Positions 17,899-27,700 of a stretch of 64,000 nt of DNA are shown here, piece after piece. The stretch is from Bradyrhizobium sp. CB1015. Lineage in GTDB: Bacteria; Pseudomonadota; Alphaproteobacteria; Rhizobiales; Xanthobacteraceae. The notes beneath the pieces were generated by a model. That model was not told where the DNA came from and made no database searches. It saw only the letters and a list, made by a program, of their open reading frames with translations. The position numbers and the translations under genes were made by a program. Positions within the stretch are counted from its first letter, which is position 1. Every line of letters starts with the position of its first letter. Location: NCBI RefSeq assembly GCF_025200925.1, contig NZ_CP104174.1, forward strand, positions 3,410,001-3,474,000, given 5' to 3'.

Positions 17899-19527
17899 TC
17901 AGAACATCCGCGAGAAGATCACGTAGAGCGTGGCCGACAGCATGATCGCGCAGGGCAGCGTCAGCACCCAGGCCATCAGCAGGTTGCGGATCGTCGACCA
18001 TTGCAGGCCCGAACCGTTCGCGGCCATGGTGCCGGCGACGCCCGACGACAGCACGTGCGTGGTGGAGACCGGCAGGCCGAACACGTCGGCGGCGCCGATC
18101 GTGGCGGCGGCCACGAGCTCGGCGGACGCTCCTTGCGCGTAGGTGAGATGGCTCTTGCCGATCTTCTCGCCGACCGTGATGACGATGCGCTTCCAGCCGA
18201 TCATGGTGCCGAGGCCGAGCGCGATGGCGACCGCGATCTTCACCCAGTTCGGGATGAACTTCGTGGCGGCGTCGAGCGATCCCTTGTAGGCGTTCAGAGT
18301 CGCGATCTCCTCCTTGTTGAGATCGTTCTCCTTGTCCTTCATCAGGAAGCGGATCGCTTCGGAGGTCATGTACATGTCGTTGCGGGTGTTGCCGACGGCT
18401 TCCGCGGGCAGCTTGTTCAGCGTGCCGTATTTGGCAACCTGGTCGCCGACCTCCTTCACCAGCACGGCGAGCGAGGGATAGGTGCCCTCGTTGATGTGGC
18501 GCAGCGTGATGTATTGCGTCACGGCGGGACGGGGATCGCCGATGATGCTGTGGCCGGCGCCCTTCGCCGAGATCACCCTGGCGGCGGCATCCGAGGTCTT
18601 CTGGAACTGGACGACCTGGGATTCCGGCAGCGCTCGGTTGAGCGCGTAGGCCGTCGGCACGGTGCCGATCAGGATCAGCATGATCAGGCCCATGCCCTTC
18701 TGGCCGTCGTTCGAGCCGTGCGCGAAGCTGACGCCGGTGCAGGTCGCGATCAAGAGGCCACGGATCCACAGCGGCGGCGCCTTGTTGCCTTCAGGCGCGG
18801 AATAGAGCGCCGGGTTGCGCACGATGAACTTGAGCACGAGCAACAGCGTGGCGGCACAGATGAAGCCGAACAGGGGCGACAGCAGCAGCGCGTAGCCGAT
18901 CTCGGTCGCCTTGGTCCAGTCCACGCCCGAGGTGCCGTCGCGGCCGCGCATGACGGCGTTGGCGACACCGACGCCGATGATCGAGCCGATCAGCGTGTGC
19001 GAGGAGGAGGCGGGCAGTCCGAAGAACCAGGTGCCGAGATTCCACAGGATCGCGGCGATCAGCAGCGCGAACACCATGGCGAAGCCGGCGCTGGAGCCGA
19101 CCTGGAGGATCAACTCGACCGGCAGCAGCGAGACGATGCCGAAGGCGACCGCGCCGGAGGACAGGAGCACGCCGAGGAAGTTGAAGAAGCCCGACCACAT
19201 CACCGCGACCTCGGCCGGCAGCGAATGGGTGTAGATCACGGTCGCCACCGCATTGGCGGTGTCGTGGAAGCCGTTGACGAATTCGAAGCCGAGCGCGATC
19301 AGGAGCGCGATGAACAGGAGGATGTAGGGCAGATAGGTCGTCACCCGCGTGCCGGTGGCGTTGACGTCGACATAGATGCTGTAGGCGACGAACAGCAGGC
19401 CGGCGGCGAGGATGCCGAAGAACAGGATCATCGTCAGCGGATTGAAGCCCTTGTCGAGATTTGGCCGCGAGGCCGGCTGGACGGGCGCGGGATCTGCTAC
19501 CGCGCGGTCGAATGCAACATCGGTCAT
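17899..19527 (-). CDS. pit: PiT-family inorganic phosphate transporter
   Basis: 542-residue low-affinity phosphate/metal-phosphate symporter of the inner membrane. The duplicated PiT signature is visible as GFEFVNGFHDTANAVATVIYT (about 99) and SFAHGSNDGQKGMGLIM (about 275). Around 10-12 membrane helices are interrupted by a long hydrophilic loop (about 315-440). The C-terminal repeat includes AADVFGLPVSTTHVLSS. ATG 19527 is preferred: AGGGG lies upstream, and the 22 residues added by an upstream start are not membrane-like. No phoU/pap-type partner gene is adjacent. Confidence 0.88.
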   Translation of the reverse strand: MTDVAFDRAVADPAPVQPASRPNLDKGFNPLTMILFFGILAAGLLFVAYSIYVDVNATGTRVTTYLPYILLFIALLIALGFEFVNGFHDTANAVATVIYTHSLPAEVAVMWSGFFNFLGVLLSSGAVAFGIVSLLPVELILQVGSSAGFAMVFALLIAAILWNLGTWFFGLPASSSHTLIGSIIGVGVANAVMRGRDGTSGVDWTKATEIGYALLLSPLFGFICAATLLLVLKFIVRNPALYSAPEGNKAPPLWIRGLLIATCTGVSFAHGSNDGQKGMGLIMLILIGTVPTAYALNRALPESQVVQFQKTSDAAARVISAKGAGHSIIGDPRPAVTQYITLRHINEGTYPSLAVLVKEVGDQVAKYGTLNKLPAEAVGNTRNDMYMTSEAIRFLMKDKENDLNKEEIATLNAYKGSLDAATKFIPNWVKIAVAIALGLGTMIGWKRIVITVGEKIGKSHLTYAQGASAELVAAATIGAADVFGLPVSTTHVLSSGVAGTMAANGSGLQWSTIRNLLMAWVLTLPCAIMLSATLYVIFSRMF

Positions 19528-19639
19528 GTCTGGACGCCCCTTAACTTTCAGGTCAGGGTATTGTCCGCGATGGATTTGAAGGCCGGATGACAACCGAGGC
19601 GCGAAAGCCGTTTTCCTGCAAGCATGCCGTTGCCAGTGC

Positions 19640-21082
19640 TTAGGCGGCCCGTGCGGCCTTCTTCTGCAGGCCGGCGGCGATCTTCAGATCCTCGACAAAG
19701 CGTCGATACTCCAGCACCTTGGCTTCGGGATCGGGCAGCCGCAGCAGGTAGGACGGATGCACCGTCACGAGCGCTTTGCGCCCGTCGGGAAGATCGATCA
19801 ACCGGCCGCGGTTCTTGCCGATCGGAGTGATCTTGCCGAACACGCTTTGCGCGGCGGTGGCGCCCATCGCCACGATGAGATCCGGCTGGATTGCCGAAAC
19901 TTCCCGCTCATACCATTGCCGGCACGCCCGGATCTCAGGTGTGTTCGGCTTCTGGTGCAGGCGGATCTTTCCGCGCGGCACGAATTTGAAGTGCTTCACC
20001 GCGTTGGTGACATAGACCTTCTTGCGGTCGACGCCGGCTTCCTCCAGCGCACGGTCGAGCATCTGGCCGGCCGGGCCGACGAAGGCGTGGCCGGCGAGGT
20101 CTTCCTTGTCGCCGGGCTGCTCGCCGACCAGCATGATATTGGCGTTCTTCGGGCCTTCGCCGAACACCGTCTGCGTCGCGTCCTTGTAGAGATGGCAGGC
20201 GCGGCAATGCGCGGCCTCCTCGCGGAGCGTTTCGAGTTCGTCGGCAGCTGGCTTGCGTTTCATCGGAGCCTCCGGCCGCTTCTGAGGCTTATGCGGATCG
20301 GTTGCGGCATTGGCGATCATGGCACCGGTCATGCGCTCGGCGTCCTCGATCAAGGGCTTAATGATCGAAGCCTCGGGCAGGTTCCTCCAATATTTCTTCG
20401 GCATCTCGGCCTGCATAGCCTTCACCTTGAGCCGGGCCGGATTGAAGATGCTGGCATAGTAGCGCCGCCAGGTTTCCTCGAGCCGGTCTTCGCCCGGCGC
20501 CTCGCTCTTGCTGACGCCCGGCGTGAACGAGAGCGCATGGCCGTCCCAATGCGCGCAGAGGTCCGGCGTCAGGATTGACCAGGGCATGTCGGCAAAGCGC
20601 TTGGCGAAGAACGGCGCGGCAAGCTCGACGATGTGATGCTCCGGCTCGAACCAGGCGACGTAATGCGCCTCGCGTTCCCGGCCGATCTCGCGGAAGCGCA
20701 CGAAGGCATGCATCTTGTGCTCGTCGCGATAGACCGCTTTCGCCATGGCAGTGACTTGCGCGACATCGGGGTCGGTCGCGACCTCGATGAGATCGTGATT
20801 GTCCTTCAGCCGGAACAGCAGGCGATACAGGATGGCAAAGCGCTCGCCATCGCGGTGCAGGATCGCGGCCTTGGCGAGCTCGACGAATTTGCCTGATACG
20901 TTGAAGGTGCCCTCGTTCACTTCGAGGATCGGAGACGGCGCTTGCGGCGCGAACAGCTCGGCTTCGCGGCCCTGCACGGTCCAGGTGACATCGCTGGGCG
21001 GCACGTGGTGAAGCACGAGGCTCCGCGCGGCTTTGCGCCAGCCGTCGAAATCGGTTTCGGTGTCGAGGGTGATGTACTGCAT
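19640..21082 (-). CDS. UdgX-type uracil-DNA binding protein fused to DUF4130 (TIGR03915-like) domain
   Basis: 480-residue two-domain protein. Residues 1-245 are the DUF4130/TIGR03915-type domain that is regularly linked to a radical-SAM partner. Residues 280-475 are a family-4-like uracil-DNA glycosylase with Fe-S cysteines (C293 and C296 in HCRACH) and GEQPGDKED. The loop RGKIRLH, ending in H376, corresponds to the KRRIH loop of UdgX, whose His forms a covalent bond with the abasic site after uracil removal. It overlaps the radical-SAM stop codon by one base and belongs to the LexA divergon. Role inferred: SOS-induced uracil recognition. Confidence 0.85.
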   Translation of the reverse strand: MQYITLDTETDFDGWRKAARSLVLHHVPPSDVTWTVQGREAELFAPQAPSPILEVNEGTFNVSGKFVELAKAAILHRDGERFAILYRLLFRLKDNHDLIEVATDPDVAQVTAMAKAVYRDEHKMHAFVRFREIGREREAHYVAWFEPEHHIVELAAPFFAKRFADMPWSILTPDLCAHWDGHALSFTPGVSKSEAPGEDRLEETWRRYYASIFNPARLKVKAMQAEMPKKYWRNLPEASIIKPLIEDAERMTGAMIANAATDPHKPQKRPEAPMKRKPAADELETLREEAAHCRACHLYKDATQTVFGEGPKNANIMLVGEQPGDKEDLAGHAFVGPAGQMLDRALEEAGVDRKKVYVTNAVKHFKFVPRGKIRLHQKPNTPEIRACRQWYEREVSAIQPDLIVAMGATAAQSVFGKITPIGKNRGRLIDLPDGRKALVTVHPSYLLRLPDPEAKVLEYRRFVEDLKIAAGLQKKAARAA

Positions 21083-22317
21083 CAGAAGCCAAATCCCAGT
21101 TGCGTTGCCTTCGGCTTGAACCGTTCGATCAGCCCCGTAGCGTCGAGCCGATGTGGGGCGGGGCGGTGATCGCTGAGGACGATGAACGGCAGCGCCTTGT
21201 TGCGGGGCACATGCAGCCGCGCGAGATCGGCGAGGCGGATCGTGGTGGTGCGCCGCGTCGCGATGATGCGTTCGACTGTCCTGGTGCCGAAGCCGGGCAC
21301 GCGCAGCAGCTCCTCACGGCTGGCGCGGTTGACGTCGAGCGGGAAGCGGTCGCGATGGCGCAGTGCCCAGGCGAGCTTGGGATCGATGTCGAGCGGCAGC
21401 ATCGCGCCTTCGTCGACGATCTCGCCGACTTCAAAACCGTAGAACCGCATCAGCCAGTCGGCCTGGTAGAGCCGGTGCTCGCGCAGCAGCGGCGGCTGCA
21501 CCAGAGGCAAGGCGCGGCTCGCGTCCGGGATCGGGCTGAAGGCGGAGTAATAGACGCGCCGCAGCCGGTAGGCGCCGTAGAGATTGGCGCTGGTGTGGAG
21601 AATGGTGTGGTCCGAGGCGCTATCTGCGCCAACGATCATCTGCGTGCTCTGTCCGGCCGGCGCGAAGCGCTGCGGCTTGGCCTTCGTCTTTGCGCTGCGG
21701 CTCTCCTCGGCTTCGTCCAGCTTCAGCCGCAGCCGGCCCATGGTGCGGCGGATCGCGCGCGCGTCTTTCTCCGGCGCGAATTGCTGCAGGCTCGTCTCCT
21801 CAGGCATCTCGATGTTGATCGAGAGACGATCGGCATATTTGCCGGCCTCGGCGATCAGCGCATCGTCGGCCTCGGGAATGGACTTCAGATGGATGTAGCC
21901 GCGGAAGTGATGCTCCTCGCGCAGTTTTCGCGCGACGCTCACCACTTGCTCCATCGTATAATCAGGGCTGCGGATGATGCCGGAGGAGAGAAACAGGCCC
22001 TCGATGTAGTTGCGCCGGTAGAAGTCGAGCGTGAGCTTGACCAATTCGTCGATGGTGAAGCGGGCGCGTGCTACGTTCGAGGAGGCGCGGTTGACGCAAT
22101 AGAGGCAATCGTAATTGCAGGCGTTGGTCAGCAGCACCTTGAGCAGCGAGATGCAGCGTCCGTCCGGCGCGTAGGAATGGCAGATGCCCATGCCCGGCGC
22201 GGTCGAGCCCATGCCCTTGTGATCGCTGGAATCCCGCTTCTCGGTGCCGCTGGAGGCGCAGGATGCGTCGTATTTGGCGGCATCCGCCAGAATCTCCAGC
22301 TTGCGTTGTACGTCCAT
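21082..22317 (-). CDS. Putative DNA-repair radical SAM protein (TIGR03916-like)
   Basis: 411-residue radical-SAM protein of the class linked to UDG-type partners (TIGR03916 from memory). The cluster motif is C67, C71 and C74 (CNYDCLYC). SSGIIRSPDYTMEQV follows in the SAM-binding region, and IHLKSIPEAD lies near residue 165. The C-terminus has a helix-hairpin-helix, LDVNRASREELLRVPGFGTRTVERII (about 320), suggesting DNA binding. ATG 22317 starts MDVQRKLEILADAAKYDASC; upstream codons run into the LexA box. It is cotranscribed with the UdgX gene. The chemistry of the family is not established. Confidence 0.85.
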   Translation of the reverse strand: MDVQRKLEILADAAKYDASCASSGTEKRDSSDHKGMGSTAPGMGICHSYAPDGRCISLLKVLLTNACNYDCLYCVNRASSNVARARFTIDELVKLTLDFYRRNYIEGLFLSSGIIRSPDYTMEQVVSVARKLREEHHFRGYIHLKSIPEADDALIAEAGKYADRLSINIEMPEETSLQQFAPEKDARAIRRTMGRLRLKLDEAEESRSAKTKAKPQRFAPAGQSTQMIVGADSASDHTILHTSANLYGAYRLRRVYYSAFSPIPDASRALPLVQPPLLREHRLYQADWLMRFYGFEVGEIVDEGAMLPLDIDPKLAWALRHRDRFPLDVNRASREELLRVPGFGTRTVERIIATRRTTTIRLADLARLHVPRNKALPFIVLSDHRPAPHRLDATGLIERFKPKATQLGFGF

Positions 22318-22399
22318 CCTCGAATCCCTTTGATTCAGCTCATGAATCCGACAGCGCGCCAATTCGATTGACTCTTCTGGCCTCGTTAGCTTTATATTA

Positions 22400-22414
22400 G
22401 AACATATCATGAAC
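22400..22414. promoter_or_regulatory. LexA (SOS) box between imuABC and rSAM-udgX
   Basis: GAAC (22400-22403), 7 nt, GAAC (22411-22414) is the alphaproteobacterial LexA site (GTTC-N7-GTTC on the other strand). It lies 83 bp upstream of the radical-SAM gene and 65 bp upstream of imuA, in the only space between the divergent operons, so one site could repress both. The imuA-imuB-dnaE2 operon is a known SOS target. Confidence 0.85.
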
Positions 22415-22478
22415 AAATGAGCCAGCCGTTGGTTCTTCTTTTGAAGACCACGGCATCAATCTCTGAGGAGCGGCGAGC

Positions 22479-23267
22479 ATGAGCGGCGCACGCACAAGCG
22501 CGCTTGCGACCTTGCGCAGCCAGATCGAGCGCATCGAGACCGCGGAGGTCGTGCATCAGCGCGACCGAGTCGCGCTCGGCCACAGCGAGGCCGACAGCGC
22601 GCTGAAGGGAGGGCTCGCGCGCGCGGTGATCCACGAGGTGTTTTGCGAAGGACGACAGGGCGCCGCCGCGACGGGCTTTGTCATGGGGCTTGCGGGACGC
22701 GTGAGCGCGCGCCGGCCGCTGCTGTGGGTGCGACAGGATTTTTCGGAAATCGAAACCGGTGCGCTGTCGATGAGCGGGCTCGCCGAGCTCGGCCTCGATC
22801 CGCGCCGCCTGGTGATGGTGCGCGCCGCCGATGTCGAGAGCGCGTTGCGCACCTCGGCCGATGCGCTTGCCTGCGATGCGCTGGGCGCCGTCGTGCTCGA
22901 GCTCTGGGGCGAGATCAGACAGTTCGATCTCGTGGCAAGTCGCAAGCTGACGCTGGCTGCGCAAAGCTCGGGCGTTACCGGCCTCTTGCTGCGGATGGCC
23001 GCGCAGCCGCTGCCTTCGACCGCGGAAACACGATGGATGCTGCGTGCGGCGCATTCGCCGCCGGGCTCGGTGTGGAGTGCCTGGGGCGCGCCGGTGTTCG
23101 ATGCCGAGCTCTTGCGCAATCGTCATGGCCCGTGCGGCCGGTGGATCATGGAATGGAATTGTGATGAGTGCCAGTTCAGTGAACCGTCGACGTATCCTCA
23201 GCCTGTGGCTGCCGCGCCTGCCCATCGACAGGATCCAGCGGTTCGTTGGCAGCGCCGGGCTGGGTAA
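22479..23267 (+). CDS. imuA: ImuA, SOS mutasome RecA-like accessory protein
   Basis: 262-residue ImuA, a RecA/SulA-like protein that works with ImuB and DnaE2 in SOS-induced error-prone translesion synthesis. Features: LKGGLARAVIHEVFCEGRQGAAATGFVMGLAGR (about 43-75, degenerate P-loop region), PLLWVRQDFSEIETGALSM (about 80) and GLDPRRLVMVRAADVESALRTSADAL (about 104). The 3' end overlaps imuB by 104 bp in another frame, a large coupling overlap. It is the first gene of the imuA-imuB-dnaE2 operon behind a LexA box. Confidence 0.9.
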   Translation: MSGARTSALATLRSQIERIETAEVVHQRDRVALGHSEADSALKGGLARAVIHEVFCEGRQGAAATGFVMGLAGRVSARRPLLWVRQDFSEIETGALSMSGLAELGLDPRRLVMVRAADVESALRTSADALACDALGAVVLELWGEIRQFDLVASRKLTLAAQSSGVTGLLLRMAAQPLPSTAETRWMLRAAHSPPGSVWSAWGAPVFDAELLRNRHGPCGRWIMEWNCDECQFSEPSTYPQPVAAAPAHRQDPAVRWQRRAG

Positions 23268-24759
23268 AACCAATCATGAGCCTGATATCGTCGTCATCAA
23301 GGACAACAATGCGCTGGTGATCCATGCGTTGGACGAGGCCGCCGAGCGCCTCGGCCTGTATATCGGCCAGCCGCTCGCCAATGCGCGGGCGATGTGTCCG
23401 GACTTGCGTGTGTTCGACGCCGACCCTGTCGCTGATGCGAAGACGCTCAGCGATATCGCCGATTGGTGCGACCGTTTCACGCCGCTGGTGGCGCTCGATC
23501 CGCCGCACGGGCTGTTTCTTGACATCACCGGCTGCGTCCATCTATTCGGCGGCGAGGCCGCGCTGCTCAAGACGCTGGTCCGCGCGCTCGGCCGGCAAGG
23601 CTTTGCCGTCAGCGCGGCGATCGCCGCCACCTCGATCTGCGCCCGCACGCTGACTCGGCAGGCATCCGGCACCATCGTGGCCGATGGCGGGGAGGCGGAG
23701 GCGATCAGGTCGTTTCCAGTCTCCGCGCTCGGTGCAGGTGAAGCCATCACCACCGGCCTGCGCCGCGCCGGGCTGAAGACCATCGGCGATGTCGCCTCGC
23801 GCGCGCCGGGCGAGATCACGGCGCGGTTCGGTGCGCGGTTCTCGACCCTGCTCGCGCATGCGCTGGGGCAGGGTGATGCGCCGATCAGCCCGCGAAAACC
23901 GCTGCCCGACTACATCGTGGAAAAACGCTTTGCCGAGCCGATCGCGACCGACACCATGATCGCGATGACGCTGTCGCGGCTGGCCGACACGTTGATCGCG
24001 TCCATGGAGAAGCAGGGCAAAGGCGCACGACGACTTGAAGCGGCATTCTTCCGCACCGACGGTGTGGTGCGCGCGATCACGGTCGAGACCGGGCGTCCGG
24101 TGACGCGCAGCGCGGTCGTCGACCGCCTGTTCCGCGAGCGGCTCGATGCACTCGCTGATCCCCTCGATCCCGGCTTCGGCTTCGACATGGTGCGGTTGTC
24201 GGCGAGCCGCACCGAGATCGTGGTGCAGGAGCAGCGCGACCTCGATGCCCATGTCCACGACAATGACGAGCTCGCCGCGCTGATCGACCGCATCGCTGCG
24301 CGCATCGGCGGCAAGCGCGTCGTCGTGCACCTGCCGCAGGATACCCACATCCCCGAAAGCGCGGTGCTGGCCGCATCGGCGCAGCATCATCTCGCTGCCG
24401 CCATGCAGGCCGAATGGCCGGCGCGCGTCGCGAGCGAGCCGCCGCTGCGTCCCTTGCGGCTGTTCGACAAGCCGGAGCCGATCAAGGTGCCGTTCGCGAC
24501 CGTGCCCGACGGCCCGCCGCATCAATTCACCTGGCGCCGCGCGCTGCATGCCGTGGTCCGGGTGGAGGGGCCCGAGCGCATCGCGATGGAATGGTGGCGG
24601 CAGGACGGCAAGCAGCTGACGCGGGATTATTTCCGCATCGAGGATGCCGAGGGCCTGCGCTTCTGGATCTTTCGCGACGGTCTCTATGAAGGCGAGGTGT
24701 TTGACGGTGACGGCAAGCCGGCGTCTCCCGGCTGGTATGTGCACGGTCTCTTCGCATGA
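23164..24759 (+). CDS. imuB: ImuB, Y-family polymerase-like protein
   Basis: 531-residue ImuB, a Y-family polymerase homologue thought to be catalytically inactive that bridges DnaE2 and the beta clamp. The N-terminal catalytic fold starts RRRILSLWLPRLPIDRIQR and lacks the usual D-E carboxylates of DinB at the start of the palm; FADADPVADAKTL-like and DPPHGLFLDITGCVHLFGGE segments match ImuB. The C-terminal region (about 430-531) ends in the IAMEWWRQDGKQLTRDYFRIED block. ATG 23164 was chosen because the family sequence begins there; the open frame upstream lies inside imuA. It overlaps dnaE2 by 4 bp. Confidence 0.9.
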   Translation: MSASSVNRRRILSLWLPRLPIDRIQRFVGSAGLGKTNHEPDIVVIKDNNALVIHALDEAAERLGLYIGQPLANARAMCPDLRVFDADPVADAKTLSDIADWCDRFTPLVALDPPHGLFLDITGCVHLFGGEAALLKTLVRALGRQGFAVSAAIAATSICARTLTRQASGTIVADGGEAEAIRSFPVSALGAGEAITTGLRRAGLKTIGDVASRAPGEITARFGARFSTLLAHALGQGDAPISPRKPLPDYIVEKRFAEPIATDTMIAMTLSRLADTLIASMEKQGKGARRLEAAFFRTDGVVRAITVETGRPVTRSAVVDRLFRERLDALADPLDPGFGFDMVRLSASRTEIVVQEQRDLDAHVHDNDELAALIDRIAARIGGKRVVVHLPQDTHIPESAVLAASAQHHLAAAMQAEWPARVASEPPLRPLRLFDKPEPIKVPFATVPDGPPHQFTWRRALHAVVRVEGPERIAMEWWRQDGKQLTRDYFRIEDAEGLRFWIFRDGLYEGEVFDGDGKPASPGWYVHGLFA

Positions 24760-27700
24760 ATACGCTGAGCTATGCCGAGATCGGCATCACCACAAACTTC
24801 TCCTTCCTGCGCGGCGGCTCGGATCCGCGCGCCTATGTGCATCAGGCCAGCAAGTTCGGGATTCCCGCGATCGGCATCGCCGACCACAACACGCTCGCCG
24901 GCGTGGTGCGCGCCTACCAGGAGCTCGACAATGACGAGGTGCTGCACAAGCCGAAACTGTTGATCGGCGCCCGCATCGTCTTCATCGACGGCACGCCGGA
25001 CATCCTGGTCTATCCACGCGATCGCGCGGCCTATGGCCGGCTGTGTCAGCTCCTCACAAGGGGCAAGCGCGGCGACGACATCACGCGGATCGAGAAGGGC
25101 GAGTGTCATCTCACCCTCGCCGATCTCCTGGAGTTTTCGCAAGGCCAGCTCCTGGTCTTGACGCTGCCGCATCGTTTCGAGCCGGCGCGGGCGCTGGATG
25201 TGCTCGCAAAGCTCGAGGAGAGCCGTGCCGAGGGCGTGTGGCTGGCGGCGAGCCTGCTCTATCGCGGCGATGACAGGCGTCGCCTGTCCCAACTCGATGA
25301 TCTCGCCGCAAAGGCCAAGGTGCCGCTGCTCGCGACCAACGAGGTGCTGTATCACGATCCCCGCCGCCGTCCGCTCCAGGACGTGCTGACCTGCATCCGG
25401 GAAAAGACCACGATCGAGGCGATTGGGCGGAAGCTCGAAGCCAATGCCGAGCGCTTCCTGAAGACGCCGCGAGAGATGGCGCGGCTGTTCCGCGATTTTC
25501 CTGAGGCGATCGCACAGACCATGCGCTTTGCGGACGCAATCGAGTTCTCGCTCGATCAGCTCAAGTACCAATATCCCGACGAGCCGGTGCCGCCGGGCAA
25601 GACCGCGCAAGGACATCTGGAAGACCTGACCTGGGCGGGCGTCGACAAATATTTCGGCGGCAAGATCGACGACAAGCTGCGCGCGACGTTGAACAAGGAG
25701 CTCGCGCTGATCGCCGAGCTGAAATACGCGCATTATTTCCTCACGGTGCACGACATCGTCCACTACGCGCGCAGCCAGAACATTTTGTGCCAGGGGCGCG
25801 GCTCGGCGGCGAACTCGGCCGTGTGCTACGTGCTCGGCATTACCTCGGTCGACCCGACCAAGGTCGACCTCTTGTTCGAGCGCTTCATCTCCAAGGAACG
25901 GCTGGAGCCGCCCGACATCGACGTCGATTTCGAGCATTCGCGCCGCGAGGAGGTGATGCAATATGTCTATCGCCGCTACGGCCGCCACCGCGCCGCGATC
26001 ATCGCCACCGTCATCCATTATCGCCCGCGCAGTGCCATCCGCGACGTCGGCAAGGCGCTCGGCCTGACCGAGGACGTCACCGCCGCGCTCGCCGACACCG
26101 TCTGGGGCAGCTGGGGCAAGGGTCTCAACGACATGCAGGTCCGGCAGGCCGGGCTCGATCCCGACAATCCCATGATCAACCTCGCGGTCGAGCTTGCGAC
26201 CGAGCTGATCGAATTCCCCCGCCATCTTTCCCAGCATGTCGGCGGCTACGTGCTGACCCAGGACCGGCTCGACACCTATGTGCCGATCGGCAATGCCGCG
26301 ATGGACGACCGCACCTTCATCGAATGGGACAAGGACGACGTCGACGCGCTTAGCATGATGAAGGTCGACGTGCTCGCGCTGGGCATGCTGACCTGCATCA
26401 GGAAATGTTTCGATCTCATCGACCAGCACAAGGGCGAGCGTCTTGTGCTGGCGAGCGTCCCGCAGGACGATCCAAACGTTTACGACATGCTGTGCCGCGG
26501 GGAATCGCTCGGCGTGTTCCAGGTCGAGAGTCGCGCCCAGATGAACATGCTGCCGCGTCTGAAGCCGCGCACCTTCTACGATCTCGTCATCGAGGTCGCG
26601 ATCGTGCGCCCCGGGCCGATCCAGGGCGACATGGTGCATCCTTACTTGCGGCGGCGGAACGGGCTCGAGCAGGTGAGCTATCCGTCGCCGTCGCCGGAGC
26701 ATGGCGACAAGGACGAGCTCTACAAGGTGCTGCACAAGACGCTCGGTGTTCCGCTGTTCCAGGAGCAGGCGATGCGCATTGCGATCGAGGCCGCACATTT
26801 CACCTCCGAGGAAGCCAACGGCCTGCGCCGCTCGATGGCGACCTTCCGCAATGTCGGCACCATCGGCCAATACGAGGAGAAGCTGATCGGCAACATGGTC
26901 GCCCGCGGCTACGATCCCAACTTCGCCAAAAGCTGCTTTGACCAGATCAAGGGATTTGGCTCCTACGGCTTTCCGGAGAGCCATGCCGCGAGCTTTGCAC
27001 AGCTGGTCTACATTTCGTCGTGGCTGAAGCACTATCATCCCGACGCCTTCTGCTGCGGTCTGTTGAACTCGCAGCCGATGGGCTTTTATGCCCCGGCGCA
27101 GATCGTCGGCGATGCCCGCAAGAACGGCGTCGAGGTCCGAGACATCGACGTGTCCTACAGCTTTGCCCAGAGCACGCTGGAGGAGGGGAGCGGCAAATAC
27201 TGCGCCGTGCGCCTGGGCTTCCGCCAGATTGATGGATTCCATTGGCTGGACGAGGATGAAGAGAGGCTGAAACGCTCTCAGCTGTCATTCCGGGGCGCGC
27301 AAAGCGCGAACCCGGAATCCATAACCCCGGTCGGGAGTATGGATTCTAAGGTGCGCAATTGCGCACCAGAGCTCGCGCCAAGAGGCGCGCCCCGGAATGA
27401 CGACGTGGAGAGAGTGTCCGATTGGGCCGACCGCATCGTCGCCGCGCGCAACCGCCGCCCCTTCACCTCGCTCGAAGATTTCGCCCGCGACACCGGCCTG
27501 CCCAAGCGCGCGCTGATCCTCTTGGCGGACGCCGATGCGTTCCGCTCGCTCGGGCTCGACCGCCGCGAAGCGTTGTGGCAGGTGCGGCGGCTGCCCGACG
27601 ACGTGCCGCTGCCGCTGTTCGAGGCGGCGACCGCGCGCGAGCAGCCGGACGAAGGCGCAAAACCGCTGCCGGTGATGCCGCGCGCCGAACAGGTGGTCGC

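Noticed and set aside
24684..27242. 852-residue minus-strand open frame
   Set aside because: Antisense to dnaE2 with shadow codon composition; typical of high-GC genes.
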